Assembly (NCBI GenBank): GCA_946543465.1
Contig: CAMNLR010000149.1
Coordinates: 31,838-95,837 of the forward strand
From: CAG-791 sp002390025
GTDB taxonomy: Bacteria; Bacillota; Clostridia; Lachnospirales; Lachnospiraceae
Reading direction: 5' to 3'
Length of the DNA stretch: 64,000 nt
Positions 16,979 through 26,235 of the stretch are shown in pieces. Position 1 is the stretch's first letter. Each line of letters opens with the position of its first letter. The position numbers were made by a program, and so were the translations under genes. The notes below the pieces were generated by a model. The model made no database searches. It saw nothing but the letters and a program-made list of their open reading frames with translations, and was not told where the DNA came from.

Positions 16979-18367
16979 ATGCGAAATTATGAAAGAGACC
17001 ACAAGCTCGAGCATGTCTATTCTCTGAAGGCATATGCTCAGATCGAAAAGAAACCCGTCAGTGTCAAAAACTGCGACAGGATCCTCAGGCTCCAGAACAA
17101 GCGGGTCCATGAGCTGATGAAAGCTGCCTATGAAATCCCTTTTTATCGTGCGCGCTTTGAGGAATCCGGCACGACACCGGACGATTATCACTGCGCCGAG
17201 GACCTCTACAAGTTCCCGCTGCTGACCAAGGATCAGCTCAGGGACTGGATGGATGAAGAGGCGGAAAAGGATCCCGAGAAGTACAAATACTGGCATGTCT
17301 CGCCAACGTCCGGCTCCACCGGAAGACCTCTCCGTGTCCTGATCTCTCCCAGAGAGTACGCATGGGTCGTGGCCAACTGGCTCCGCACCATGGGCTACGG
17401 CGGTTTCAATCCCATTACCGGAAAGACAATGTCACGCCCCAATTCTCTGCACGGACCTGTCAAGGAATATGATTCCATCGTCCAGAGAATGGGCATTCTC
17501 AGGCGCAAATATATGTCTGATACGATCAGGGAGCGTGTTGACACACAGACACTGGTCAACGAGATCAACGCCTACGAGCCGGATTATCTCTACAACCACA
17601 AGAACCTGCTCATGCGGATCGCCAAGTATGTCAAGGAAAATGACCTGTATCTGTGGAAGCCTTCCTTCTACACACCCTTTGGCGAGATGCTCGATGATCC
17701 GTCCAGAGAACTTCTGCAGGAAGTGTTCGGCCCCGGCCTGATCGATGCCTATGGCATGGGTGAGACAGGATCCTGTGTGGTCCGCATCCCCGGCAGGAAG
17801 TATTATCAGGTCAACAGCGACCTGTTTGTCGTCAATGTCTACAACGCAGACCTGACAGGTCCCGCCCTCAAGGGTATGGCGGTGATCACACCCTTGTACA
17901 AGACGGAACTGCCCCTGATCAACTATACATCCTATGATCAGCTCGACAGCTATATGCGCCGCGGCCTCCGCTTTGCGAGGGGCGTCCAGGGACGCATGAA
18001 CGACGTCATCCATCACAGAGACGGCTCTGTCACCGAGTGGGGCAATATCTCCGGCATCATCAATTACGTTCCCGAGATCATTTCCTACAGGATCGTGCAG
18101 GAGGACTATGAGAATCTGACCCTGATGATGGTCCGCAATCCCGATACGCCTGCGGAAAAACAGGACGAGATCGTGGAACAGCTGGATGTCAAGCTGATGG
18201 CCATGTTCAAGGATCCCTCTTTCAAGATCCAGTATCAGTGGCTGGATGAAATCCCCGCCGATCCCAACGGCAAGCTCCGTGTCATCGTCAGCAAGGTAAA
18301 ACCCGGTGCCATCGGTGAACCCGAGCATGCCGGTGAAGATGTCGGCAACGCAGAGATCACTGAGTGA
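16979..18367 (+). CDS. PaaK/CapK-like adenylate-forming enzyme
   Basis: 462 residues, start ATG 16979 with AGGAGGGA. The phosphate-binding motif of the ANL superfamily is SPTSGSTGRPLRV (about 108-120), with YGMGETG (about 259-265) as the adenylate motif and a C-terminal DPNGKLRVIVSK with the catalytic lysine. Phenylacetate-CoA ligases and CapK-type proteins share this layout. The substrate cannot be told from sequence; the absence of phenylacetate catabolism genes argues against that role, and it is close to surface polysaccharide genes. It stands alone with no obvious terminator after it. Confidence 0.8.
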   Translation: MRNYERDHKLEHVYSLKAYAQIEKKPVSVKNCDRILRLQNKRVHELMKAAYEIPFYRARFEESGTTPDDYHCAEDLYKFPLLTKDQLRDWMDEEAEKDPEKYKYWHVSPTSGSTGRPLRVLISPREYAWVVANWLRTMGYGGFNPITGKTMSRPNSLHGPVKEYDSIVQRMGILRRKYMSDTIRERVDTQTLVNEINAYEPDYLYNHKNLLMRIAKYVKENDLYLWKPSFYTPFGEMLDDPSRELLQEVFGPGLIDAYGMGETGSCVVRIPGRKYYQVNSDLFVVNVYNADLTGPALKGMAVITPLYKTELPLINYTSYDQLDSYMRRGLRFARGVQGRMNDVIHHRDGSVTEWGNISGIINYVPEIISYRIVQEDYENLTLMMVRNPDTPAEKQDEIVEQLDVKLMAMFKDPSFKIQYQWLDEIPADPNGKLRVIVSKVKPGAIGEPEHAGEDVGNAEITE

Positions 18368-18444
18368 TTCCCTTACTGGAATAGCCGGCAGACGATCCCA
18401 TATTTTTCATGAAACAATAATGGATGGAGGCAGCAGCCATCAGG

Positions 18445-18954
18445 ATGAATGACAGGGACTACAGTCATTTTTATCAGCATCTCACAGGCCGCATCCGCGC
18501 AAGCGGTGCGGCCTGTTTCTGCCTGCGCGCAGCCGGAAAGACGGCGACCGGAATCATGTATGCGGCTTACCCGCTGCTTCTGGGAAAGCTTGCCATGGAC
18601 AAGGACTGGAGAGGACTTCTCGTCTCAGTCCTTATACCGGGGGCGGGCTTTTTGCTGCTGACTGCGGTGAGGGCAAAGATCAATCGCCCCAGACCCTATG
18701 AAACCTGGAAGATCGACCCCCTGGTCCCCAAGGACACACGGGGCAATTCCATGCCCAGCCGGCATGTCTTTTCCTCTTCCCTGATTTCCATGGCCTGGAT
18801 GTCCGTATCCGTGCCGGCCGGCCTTGCCCTGCTGGCTGTCTCTGCGGCGGCTGCCTGGATCCGGGTCCTGGCCGGAGTACACTATCCCTCTGATGTGGCC
18901 GTGGGATATCTGGCGGGGATCGCTGCAGGCCTGCCCCTTTTGTTTCTGATGTAG
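18445..18954 (+). CDS. PAP2-family membrane phosphatase
   Basis: 169 residues from ATG 18445, which has GGAGG 14 bp upstream; ATG 18424 (176 residues) lacks a binding site. Motifs of the PAP2/acid phosphatase superfamily: RAKINRPRP, SMPSRHVFSS and RVLAGVHYPSDV, with the catalytic histidines in SRH and GVH. About four or five membrane helices. Likely dephosphorylates a lipid phosphate such as undecaprenyl or phosphatidyl glycerol phosphate at the outer membrane face. The last codons lie within a 44-bp tandem duplication. Confidence 0.87.
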   Translation: MNDRDYSHFYQHLTGRIRASGAACFCLRAAGKTATGIMYAAYPLLLGKLAMDKDWRGLLVSVLIPGAGFLLLTAVRAKINRPRPYETWKIDPLVPKDTRGNSMPSRHVFSSSLISMAWMSVSVPAGLALLAVSAAAAWIRVLAGVHYPSDVAVGYLAGIAAGLPLLFLM

Positions 18955-19010
18955 AGTTTTGTTGTGCTGCAGGCCTTCCCCTTTTGTTTCTGCTGTAGAA
19001 TTTTGTTTCT
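18923..19010 (+). repeat. Two tandem 44-bp units spanning the PAP2 stop codon
   Basis: Unit 1 (18923-18966) and unit 2 (18967-19010) both begin CTGCAGGCC and share CCCCTTTTGTTTCTG, TGTAGA and TTTTGTT with few differences. Unit 1 includes the end of the PAP2 gene, so the gene end has been duplicated. Confidence 0.8.
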
Positions 19011-19176
19011 TCTTCAGAGGCTCTGAAGACGGCCCTGTCCGGCCCGGCCTTTTCCTGGGCGGATTTGCGATACCGGAATCTTGAAATTTCGTTCACAGCC
19101 CCGTGGGGGACCGCTGTTTTTGGCAAAATCCCAAAGAATCCTTTAAAATCCGTAAAAAGTTTGTGAAATATGAGTG

Positions 19177-19205
19177 TTTTGTAAACGATTTCAATGTGGT
19201 ACTAT
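19177..19205 (+). promoter_or_regulatory. Promoter of the candidate small RNA
   Basis: Extended -10 element TGGTACTAT (19197-19205) with a weak -35 (TTTTGT, 19177-19182, 17-bp spacer). Transcription would begin at about 19211. Confidence 0.45.
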
Positions 19206-19209
19206 GCAA

Positions 19210-19300
19210 GTGTCAGCGAAAGCTGACACCATTACCCCCCTAAGCATTATTACATCCCATGAGAAAGCCCGGCTGCCGGAATCGGTTGCCGGGCTTTTTC
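19210..19300 (+). ncRNA. Candidate small RNA with C-rich single-stranded segment
   Basis: A unit of about 90 nt lies between the PAP2 and rhomboid genes. It opens with a perfect hairpin, GTGTCAGC-GAAA-GCTGACAC (19210-19229), continues with a segment predicted unpaired that holds ACCCCCC (19234-19240), and ends with a strong intrinsic terminator, AAAGCCCGGC pairing with GCCGGGCTTT (19264-19297) plus T-run. An extended -10 promoter is placed correctly for a start at the first hairpin. No reading frame with a binding site is visible. C-rich loops in small RNAs of Firmicutes (RsaE/RoxS class) pair with ribosome binding sites; that role here is inference. Confidence 0.55.
19264..19300 (+). terminator. 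Intrinsic terminator (end of the small RNA)
   Basis: AAAGCCCGGC (19264-19273) and GCCGGGC (19288-19294) with TTTTT to 19299; the A-rich left arm makes it work in both directions. Confidence 0.85.
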
Positions 19301-19369
19301 ATTTGCCACTGTTTTTGGTCTATGCTATAGTGTCGTAGGGAATGAAACTGTACAAACGGAGAGAAAAGA

Positions 19370-20026
19370 ATGGACCGGAAGAGACTGGAAGGCCTCCGCC
19401 AGGCGGCCTGGATGAACTATCTGCTGATCGCAGTCAACGTACTGGTTTTCGCAGCGGAGATGGCCGGCGCCGGACGCGGCAGAGGCCTGGAGCGCATGTA
19501 CCGCGCAGGAGCTCTGTATGCGCCTCTTCTCTTGAAGGGACAGGGATTTTACCGTCTGGTGACATCCATTTTCCTGCATGCGGACGCCGGACATCTGTTC
19601 AATAACATGATCGTGCAGTTTGCGGGCGGAGAAATTGTCGAAAAAAACATGGGGCACATCAGATATGGAATCTTCTACCTGCTCTGCGGGATCGGAGGCA
19701 ATCTGGCCTCGGTGCTCTATGATTTCCTGACAAGGGAATACGGATACTCAGTGGGCGCCAGCGGCGCCGTTTTCGGCATCATAGGCGCCCTTCTCTTCAT
19801 GATCCTGAGAGAGGCGGACCAAATGCGCAGCAATTCATGGAAGATGGACCGCCGCATGAAGAGCCTTCTGATCCGCGCCGGGATCATGACGGCATACCTT
19901 TTGTACAGCGGATGGACCAATCCCCTTGTCAACCAGGCGGCCCATGTGGGCGGACTCATCTTCGGATTTGTCCTCTCAATGATCATGGCGCCGCACATTC
20001 GAAGCGACCTCAGCGGCCTCCTCTAG
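19370..20026 (+). CDS. Rhomboid-family intramembrane serine protease
   Basis: 218 residues, start ATG 19370 with GGAGA upstream. Six membrane helices. The serine of the catalytic dyad is S131 in YSVGASGAVFG and the histidine is H192 in NQAAHVGGLIFGF; HADAGHLFNNM (70-80) is the conserved loop of helix 2. It would cleave membrane proteins within the bilayer; substrates unknown. Length fits the compact bacterial rhomboids. Confidence 0.93.
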   Translation: MDRKRLEGLRQAAWMNYLLIAVNVLVFAAEMAGAGRGRGLERMYRAGALYAPLLLKGQGFYRLVTSIFLHADAGHLFNNMIVQFAGGEIVEKNMGHIRYGIFYLLCGIGGNLASVLYDFLTREYGYSVGASGAVFGIIGALLFMILREADQMRSNSWKMDRRMKSLLIRAGIMTAYLLYSGWTNPLVNQAAHVGGLIFGFVLSMIMAPHIRSDLSGLL

Positions 20027-20081
20027 GGGACAAGTCATTCCGACTGGGTTGCAGAAAACAACACATTCATATAAAATGAAT

Positions 20082-20148
20082 AAAACAGCGAGGAAAAGCC
20101 GAGCGAATACCGAGCTTGCTCGGGAATTCGAGAGGCCTTGACGAGCGT
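20082..20148. repeat. Structured repeat, copy 3 (67 bp, short form)
   Basis: Same opening AAAACAGCGAGGAAAAG and closing CCTTGACGAGCGT as the copies at 4820 and 4987. The middle differs but keeps the fold: GCC pairs with GGC where copies 1 and 2 have GTT/AAC, and CCGAG-CTTG-CTCGG replaces CATG-CTTG-CATG. It is followed by ATTTTTAG and lacks the last two hairpins of the long form. It lies between the rhomboid gene and the first glycosyltransferase gene. Confidence 0.75.
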
Positions 20149-20206
20149 ATTTTTAGATATGTGTACCGGTGTCAGGAAATCTGAAATATCGGATGGAGAA
20201 TAGCAG

Positions 20207-21340
20207 ATGAACAGGAATCGGAGAAGAATCTTATATGTTGCAGAAGCGATGGGAGGCGGCGTTTTCACCTTCCTTGTCGGTTTATGCAACGAACTTGTCG
20301 ACTATTATGATATATATGTCGCCTATGGAATCCGGACACAGACACCGGACGATTTCAGAAAATATTTTGACGAACGTGTTCATTTGATCCGTGTGAGAAA
20401 CTTTGAGCGCTCGATCGATCCGCGCCACGACCTCGGCGCCTTTGTCGAGCTGAGGAAAATTGCAGACAAGGTGAAACCCGACCTGATCCATCTGCACTCC
20501 TCCAAGGCAGGAGCCCTGGGCAGATGGGCTTTTAACGGAAAGAAACTTCCCCTGTTCTACACCCCGCACGGATACAGCTTCCTGATGTCGAACTATAATG
20601 CGACGAAGCGGTTATCCTACAAGATGGTTGAGAAACTCTCGGCGATCCGGCGCTGCACCACGATCAGCTGCAGTGAGGGAGAGCACAAAGAGACCCTGTC
20701 CCTGACCAAAAACGCCAGATTTGTCAACAACGGAATTAATGTGGAAGAGATGCAGCGGATGATGGATTCGATCGGAAGCTGCGAAAATGACGGATTCAAT
20801 GTTTTCACCCTCGGCAGGATCTGCTATCAGAAAAATCCCGGACTCTTCAATGAGATCGCGGAAAAGCTCCCGGATGTCAGGTTTGTGTGGATCGGCGACG
20901 GAGAACTCCGCGATATGATCACAGCGCCCAACATAGAAGTTACCGGCTGGATGAACCGCGAGGAAGCGCTCCGCCGTTCAATGGCCTCCAATGTCTTTGT
21001 TCTGACCTCTCTCTGGGAGGGACTTCCCATGTCTCTGCTTGAGTCCATGTACATGGAAAAGCTGTGTCTGGTCAATGATGTGATCGGAAGCAGAGATGTC
21101 ATCCAGACCGGCGTGAACGGATATGTGTGCAGAAACGCAGACGAGTTCGTCAGCGCCATCCGCGGCATACTGGAGGATCCCGAGAAGGCAGAGAGAATGA
21201 CTGCTCAGGCCAGGAAGGATATCATCGAAAAATACAACACTCGTGTGATGGCGGCCAAATACCGCGAGATCTACGAGGAGGCTTTTGCCGCTAATGAAAA
21301 AAAGGAAAAGCCGCGTCGGAAAAAGAAAAAGAAGCAGTGA
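20207..21340 (+). CDS. Glycosyltransferase family 4
   Basis: 377 residues. The N-terminal half has the GT-B start RRILYVAEAMGGGVFTFL and HLHSSKAGALGRWA; the C-terminal half has FTLGRICYQKNPGLFNEIA, WIGDGELRDMI and EGLPMSLLESMYMEKLCLV, the nucleotide-sugar binding region of GT4 enzymes. It ends in a very basic tail (KKEKPRRKKKKKQ), probably membrane associating. First gene of the polysaccharide cluster; it transfers a sugar onto a lipid-linked chain. Confidence 0.92.
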   Translation: MNRNRRRILYVAEAMGGGVFTFLVGLCNELVDYYDIYVAYGIRTQTPDDFRKYFDERVHLIRVRNFERSIDPRHDLGAFVELRKIADKVKPDLIHLHSSKAGALGRWAFNGKKLPLFYTPHGYSFLMSNYNATKRLSYKMVEKLSAIRRCTTISCSEGEHKETLSLTKNARFVNNGINVEEMQRMMDSIGSCENDGFNVFTLGRICYQKNPGLFNEIAEKLPDVRFVWIGDGELRDMITAPNIEVTGWMNREEALRRSMASNVFVLTSLWEGLPMSLLESMYMEKLCLVNDVIGSRDVIQTGVNGYVCRNADEFVSAIRGILEDPEKAERMTAQARKDIIEKYNTRVMAAKYREIYEEAFAANEKKEKPRRKKKKKQ

Positions 21341-21394
21341 GACGAGGGCGGCTTCTTTCATAAACATTTATGGATGGAGGTTATGACCACAGAC

Positions 21395-22618
21395 ATGAAA
21401 AAAACAGCGATCGTCTCGTGCTATTTCCAGCCGAATTACGGCAGTATGCTTCAGGCTCTGGCCACACAGATGGCCCTGGACGAGCTTGGATACGACAATG
21501 AGACCATCTGCATCGACGGCCTGAACAGGGAGATCCGGTCAGCGAAGATCCGCTATTTTGCCAGGGCATCTCTGACATCGGACATCCTGCTGTCAAAGGC
21601 GGGGATGGCCATGGCGCGCATGCGCCGAAAGCTTTCCAGAGGCACTTATACGCAGATGATGCAGGCCAGGCTGCAGGCTTTTTCAGATTTTCAAACAGAG
21701 CATTTCCGCATGTCCGGGTGCTATGGTTCCCGCGCGGAACTGACACAGGCATGTGACGAAAAATACAGCGCCGTTCTGGTCGGGAGCGACCAGCTCTGGC
21801 TCCCCGCCAACATCGCGGCAGATTATTATACACTCAGCTTTGTACCGGACTCGGTCAATACCATTGCCTACGCGACGAGTTTCGGGCAGGCCCAGCTTCC
21901 CCGCGCCAGTGAGCGTGCGGCCATGAAATTTTTGTCCCGCATCAGGCACATCGGTGTGCGGGAAAAGTCAGGACAGAAGATCGTCGCAAGACTGACGGGG
22001 CGCCGTGTTCCTATTGTCGCGGATCCCACACTCCTGTTTGACGGCAGGGAGTGGATGCGCGTGCAGCAGGAGGCCCCCCTGTTCGAGGGCAAGTATATCT
22101 TCTGCTATTTCCTGGGCAATAATCCTCTGCATCGGAAATTCGCATCCCGGCTGTCGGCAGAAACGGGATGCAGGATCGTGGCTCTGCAGCACGTGGACGA
22201 ATATGTCCGCAGCGATGAAGACTACGCAGATGAGACTCCCTGGTCGGTCGGTCCGGGCGATTTCCTCAATCTGATCCGGAATGCGCAGTGGGTCCTGACA
22301 GATTCCTATCACTGTACCGCTTTTTCCATGCAGTACGAACGAAAGTTTTTCACTTTCCGCAGATACCACCGCAAGACAAAGCAGTCGACCAACAGCCGTC
22401 TGGACACACTTCTTGCACAGTGCGGCGTGACAGAGCGGCTTTTGAGCGGCGAAGAGGAGATTTCGGCCTGCACGGGTCTTGAGATCGACTTTGCGGATGT
22501 CCACAGCCGGATCGCGCGGCTCCGCGACTACTCCTGGAAATACCTCACAGATGCACTTGAGGACAGAAAGGAAACAGACTTGAAAATAAATGCTGTCCGC
22601 GCAGTGAACAGCAATTAG
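21395..22618 (+). CDS. Polysaccharide pyruvyl transferase family protein
   Basis: 407 residues from ATG 21395 (GGAGG 14 bp upstream); ATG 21374 or 21383 are possible. Family features: TAIVSCYFQPNYGSMLQALATQ at the N-terminus, LVGSDQLWLP in the middle, and VLTDSYHCTAFSMQY near the C-terminus. Such proteins add ketal pyruvate to surface sugars (CsaB/WcaK family), giving negative charge. It sits between a GT4 and a DUF4422 gene in one direction, consistent with an exopolysaccharide or capsule operon. Confidence 0.88.
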   Translation: MKKTAIVSCYFQPNYGSMLQALATQMALDELGYDNETICIDGLNREIRSAKIRYFARASLTSDILLSKAGMAMARMRRKLSRGTYTQMMQARLQAFSDFQTEHFRMSGCYGSRAELTQACDEKYSAVLVGSDQLWLPANIAADYYTLSFVPDSVNTIAYATSFGQAQLPRASERAAMKFLSRIRHIGVREKSGQKIVARLTGRRVPIVADPTLLFDGREWMRVQQEAPLFEGKYIFCYFLGNNPLHRKFASRLSAETGCRIVALQHVDEYVRSDEDYADETPWSVGPGDFLNLIRNAQWVLTDSYHCTAFSMQYERKFFTFRRYHRKTKQSTNSRLDTLLAQCGVTERLLSGEEEISACTGLEIDFADVHSRIARLRDYSWKYLTDALEDRKETDLKINAVRAVNSN

Positions 22619-22665
22619 ATAACAGTTACAGCCGGTTTTCCACCAGAATGAAAGGGCAAAAGCGA

Positions 22666-23490
22666 ATGGGTACACCAATCGTAAAAATCCTTATAGCTTC
22701 ACATAAAAAATACAGAATGCCGAAGGATGACATTTATCTTCCCCTGCATGTAGGGGCGGAAGGCAAAGTCGATTCCTCCGGCAACCCGCTTGACCTGGGC
22801 TGGACAAAGGATAACACGGGCGAGAATATTTCAGAACTCAATGCAGGGTATTGTGAACTTACGGGTTTGTACTGGGGCTGGAAAAATCTGAAAGCCGATT
22901 ATATCGGCCTGGTACATTACCGCAGGCATTTCTGTTTGAAGAGAAAAAGCAGGGATCCCTTCAAAAATATCCTGACAGGCGCACAGCTTCGTCCGATGTT
23001 GAAACAGTACTGGGTGTTTGTCCCGAAAAAGCGGAGATATTTCATTGAGACGCTCTACTCTCATTATGCACACACGCACTATGCAGAGCATCTTGATATC
23101 ACCCGGGAGGTCATCGCTGAGCGGTATCCGGAATATCTGCCTTCCTTTGACAGGATCATGAGGCGGAGATACGGATACATGTTCAATATGATGATCATGC
23201 GCAGAGATCTTGCGGATAAATACTGTGCCTGGCTCTTCGACATTCTCTTTGCGCTGTCGAAAAAGATGGGAGTTACGGAGCTCTCCTTCTATCAGGGACG
23301 GTATTTCGGCAGGGTCAGTGAGATCATCCTGAATGTCTGGCTGGACCGCCAGGTCTCCATCGCCGCTATTCCCAGAGACCGTATCCGTGAACTTCCGACA
23401 ATCTACACGGAGAAGATCATGTGGTACAAAAAAGGCGCATCTTTCCTGAAGGCTAAATACCTGGGCGAAAAATATGAGGGAAGCTTTTAA
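22666..23490 (+). CDS. DUF4422 family putative glycosyltransferase
   Basis: 274 residues from ATG 22666 (AAAGGG 10 bp upstream); ATG 22648 is open too but has no binding site. It opens PIVKILIASHKKYRMPKDD and contains DNTGENISELNAGYCELTGLYWGWKN and YIGLVHYRRHF, the hallmark stretches of DUF4422 proteins found in capsule clusters, where they are thought to be glycosyltransferases. The stop codon overlaps the next start by one base. Confidence 0.87.
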   Translation: MGTPIVKILIASHKKYRMPKDDIYLPLHVGAEGKVDSSGNPLDLGWTKDNTGENISELNAGYCELTGLYWGWKNLKADYIGLVHYRRHFCLKRKSRDPFKNILTGAQLRPMLKQYWVFVPKKRRYFIETLYSHYAHTHYAEHLDITREVIAERYPEYLPSFDRIMRRRYGYMFNMMIMRRDLADKYCAWLFDILFALSKKMGVTELSFYQGRYFGRVSEIILNVWLDRQVSIAAIPRDRIRELPTIYTEKIMWYKKGASFLKAKYLGEKYEGSF

Positions 23491-24764
23491 TGGCGAATAA
23501 AAAATCAGCGGAATTGAAGAACATGTCCGAAATCGGGATCGGTCAGTCCTTTGAGCGCTGGCTCGGAGAGGGAATCTTCTCGGGAACAGTGGCAGGCACA
23601 GTCAGTGCGCTGACGGATATCCTCTATTATCTGTCCTTTATCGTCTGCTACAGCTGGGGTTTTATCAACACCACAATGTTCAAGAACGATTTTTCCGATG
23701 CCTTTAAGGCGCAGATGGAGGGACTTTTCCAATTCGCAGTGATCAATGCGCTGGTCTGCGGTCTCATAGCCCTGCTTCTGCAGAAAAACCTGCAGTTGGC
23801 AGTCTTTGAGATTGCCCTTCTGGCGTCAGGATTTCTTCACTGGAAGCTGGGGGCAGGAAAATTTGAATATTTTGTCCTGTGCGTGCTGATCGTCGGTATG
23901 ACCGGCCGTTCCTTTAAGGTGCTCGTGTCCATAGCGCTGGCAATCGGAAGCGTCATGTTGGCAGTCACCTTTGCCGCCTCCCAGCTGGGGATCATCACGG
24001 ATCTGGTCTACAAGGGTGGACGCCATTCATTCGGAATCATCTACTGCACGGACTGCGCGGCACATATCCTCTTTCTGATGATCATGTATGTGTTCCTGCG
24101 CCTGGATTCGCTCAACATCGTAGAATATGCCGCTCTCATCCTGGTCTGCCTGATCATGATGATGACAAAGGCTCAGTCGGATATCATGTGCGGCTTCCTG
24201 CTCATGGGCGGGATCCTTCTCTACAGGCTGACACGCAGGTGGCACAGAAAAAAGCCGGTCCGTATCATCGCCTCGATCATGAGCTTCTCCTTCCTGATCT
24301 GTACCGCCTTGATCTTTGCGATCACACTGGGATTTAACAGAAACGACATGGAATTGCGTCAAAAGATCCCCTACACGCTGACCCGCCGTCTGGAAATGAA
24401 CCAGCAGGCGCTCAGGGACCACCCCTTCTCGCTCTTCGGATCGCAGATCGAAGAGCACGGGTTCGGAGGAAGAACGGAGAATCTTCCGGGCTGGGACAAG
24501 TACTTTTTCATCGACTGCTCCTATATCCGCCTGTTTGTGATCGGCGGTTTTCTCCTTTTTATCCTGATCCTGCTGGTCATGACCTATGCAGAGCTCAGGT
24601 GCTTTGCCTACAGGAGATACGGCTTTCTGTTCCTGCTGGTGCTCGTCTCCATCGCATGCCTGCTGGAACACCACCTGATGGAATATTATTACAATGTATT
24701 TCCTCTGATGGCATTTTCGGGAAGACGTCTTTTCCGGGATGATCCGATCCCCGGGAACGGATGA
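23490..24764 (+). CDS. Wzy-like O-antigen/exopolysaccharide polymerase
   Basis: 424 residues with ten or more membrane helices and one larger outer loop (about 290-350: RQKIPYTLTRRLEMNQQAL, LFGSQIEEHGFGG). There is no strong sequence motif, as usual for Wzy, but the loop with HPFSLFGSQIEEHG and the position in the cluster fit an O-antigen ligase/polymerase. It overlaps the previous gene by one base. A second polymerase-type gene follows at 29964. Confidence 0.7.
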   Translation: MANKKSAELKNMSEIGIGQSFERWLGEGIFSGTVAGTVSALTDILYYLSFIVCYSWGFINTTMFKNDFSDAFKAQMEGLFQFAVINALVCGLIALLLQKNLQLAVFEIALLASGFLHWKLGAGKFEYFVLCVLIVGMTGRSFKVLVSIALAIGSVMLAVTFAASQLGIITDLVYKGGRHSFGIIYCTDCAAHILFLMIMYVFLRLDSLNIVEYAALILVCLIMMMTKAQSDIMCGFLLMGGILLYRLTRRWHRKKPVRIIASIMSFSFLICTALIFAITLGFNRNDMELRQKIPYTLTRRLEMNQQALRDHPFSLFGSQIEEHGFGGRTENLPGWDKYFFIDCSYIRLFVIGGFLLFILILLVMTYAELRCFAYRRYGFLFLLVLVSIACLLEHHLMEYYYNVFPLMAFSGRRLFRDDPIPGNG

Positions 24765-24832
24765 AGGCCTGCCGGTCTGAGCGGGCAGAAGGCCGGGATC
24801 GGATATAAGGCCTGCCGGTCTGAGCGGGCAGA
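24764..24832 (+). repeat. Two direct 26-bp repeats in the gap before the F420 beta-like gene
   Basis: AAGGCCTGCCGGTCTGAGCG followed by GGCAGA occurs at 24764-24789 and 24807-24832 (period 43). Each copy can fold as CTGCC/GGCAG. The first copy begins at the stop codon of the polymerase gene. Confidence 0.8.
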
Positions 24833-24952
24833 GGGTCCGGGGACGGAAGAGCAGGTGACGGCGCCTGTGCACGGATGCGGTCCGGCATGTCAGGCAGAGG
24901 AAGGTGAAACACAGTCAATCTCTATGTGTCGACGGGAGGTATTGCACAGTAC

Positions 24953-26179
24953 ATGATCAGACTCAACGAAAAAAAAGACTGCTGCGGATGCGGCGGGTGC
25001 AGCAATGCCTGCCCCGTGCACTGCATACAGATGAAGGCGGACGCGGAAGGATTCCTGTATCCGGAAGTGGACGAAACGACCTGTATTGATTGCGGTCTGT
25101 GTGAACGGGTATGTCCGGTGCTGCGTGCGGGAGAGGATGTTCCTTTTTCGCAGGCAGCATATCTTTTGCAGTACAAAAATGAAAAGGTCCGCCGGCAGAG
25201 CACATCCGGCGGCGCTTTTACTGCCATCGCCCGCTATGTGCTGGACCGCGGAGGCATCGTCTACGGCGCTGCCTTTGACGACCGGCTGCGGGTACATCAC
25301 ACATCTGCGGTCAGCCCCAAAGGACTGCAGATCTTCAGAAACAGCAAGTATGTCCAGAGCGATACGGAGAAGACCTTCACCCAGGTGCGGGACCATCTTC
25401 GCACCGGCCGCCTTGTCTGTTACAGCGGGACGCCCTGCCAGATCGAAGGGCTCCTGTCCTTCCTGGAACCTGCCGGGACAGAGGGCTCCCGGGAGGAGCT
25501 TCTCGACCGCCTGGTCACAGTGGATGTAGTCTGCCACGCAGTGCCTTCCCCTCTGGTCTGGGAGAGATATCTGGAGATGCAGAGAGAGAAGCTTGGCACG
25601 GAGATCGCGGACGCAAAATTCCGGGACAAGCATTTCGGCTACAACTATTCGACCATGACCCTCCTCGACGACAGCGGAGAGGAGCGGTATGTACAGGGAA
25701 TCGACACGGACCAGATGCTGCGGGCCTTTTTCTCCAACATCTGCGACCGGCCTTCCTGCTATGATTGTGCTTTCAAAAAGCGCTACAGAAAGAGCGACTT
25801 TACCATCTGGGACTGCTATCCGGTCTATGCCTTTGACAAGAAGCTGGATGACGACAGGGGGACTTCCCGGGTCCTGATCCACTCGGACAAGGGCCGCCGC
25901 ATTTTCGAGGAGGTCCGGCAGAGGTGCCGCGTCCTCGAGGTGGAGCCGGATCGTCTCACGGCAGGCGTCAGGGAGATGTTTCACAGTGTGGACAGCAATC
26001 CGCGCAGAGAGGAATTCTTCGAGGATGCCGCCTGTATGGAAGCCCGGACTTTCTTCAACAAGTATTTTCCCATGACGGCCAGGGTGAAGCTGGAGCGGAC
26101 AGCCCGCATAGTCTGCTATAGGACCGGCGTCTATGCTCTCGCCAAGAGGGCTGCGAGAAAGATCCTGAAAAAGGACTGA
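24953..26179 (+). CDS. Coenzyme F420 hydrogenase/dehydrogenase beta subunit family protein
   Basis: 408 residues from ATG 24953 (GGGAGG 13 bp upstream). Two 4Fe-4S cluster motifs at the N-terminus: CCGCGGCSNACP and CIDCGLCERVCP. These are followed by TSGGAFTAIARYVLDRGGIVYGAAFDD and YSGTPCQIEGLLSFL, typical of FrhB-like proteins. Homologues are frequent in polysaccharide clusters of anaerobes next to pyruvyl transferases, where the electron-transfer role is not settled. A basic tail (RAARKILKKD) ends the protein. Confidence 0.88.
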   Translation: MIRLNEKKDCCGCGGCSNACPVHCIQMKADAEGFLYPEVDETTCIDCGLCERVCPVLRAGEDVPFSQAAYLLQYKNEKVRRQSTSGGAFTAIARYVLDRGGIVYGAAFDDRLRVHHTSAVSPKGLQIFRNSKYVQSDTEKTFTQVRDHLRTGRLVCYSGTPCQIEGLLSFLEPAGTEGSREELLDRLVTVDVVCHAVPSPLVWERYLEMQREKLGTEIADAKFRDKHFGYNYSTMTLLDDSGEERYVQGIDTDQMLRAFFSNICDRPSCYDCAFKKRYRKSDFTIWDCYPVYAFDKKLDDDRGTSRVLIHSDKGRRIFEEVRQRCRVLEVEPDRLTAGVREMFHSVDSNPRREEFFEDAACMEARTFFNKYFPMTARVKLERTARIVCYRTGVYALAKRAARKILKKD

Positions 26180-26235
26180 GAGATCGATCTGGACGCCTCC
26201 GGTTTTGCTGCGATGCGGCGGGAAAGGATGGATAT

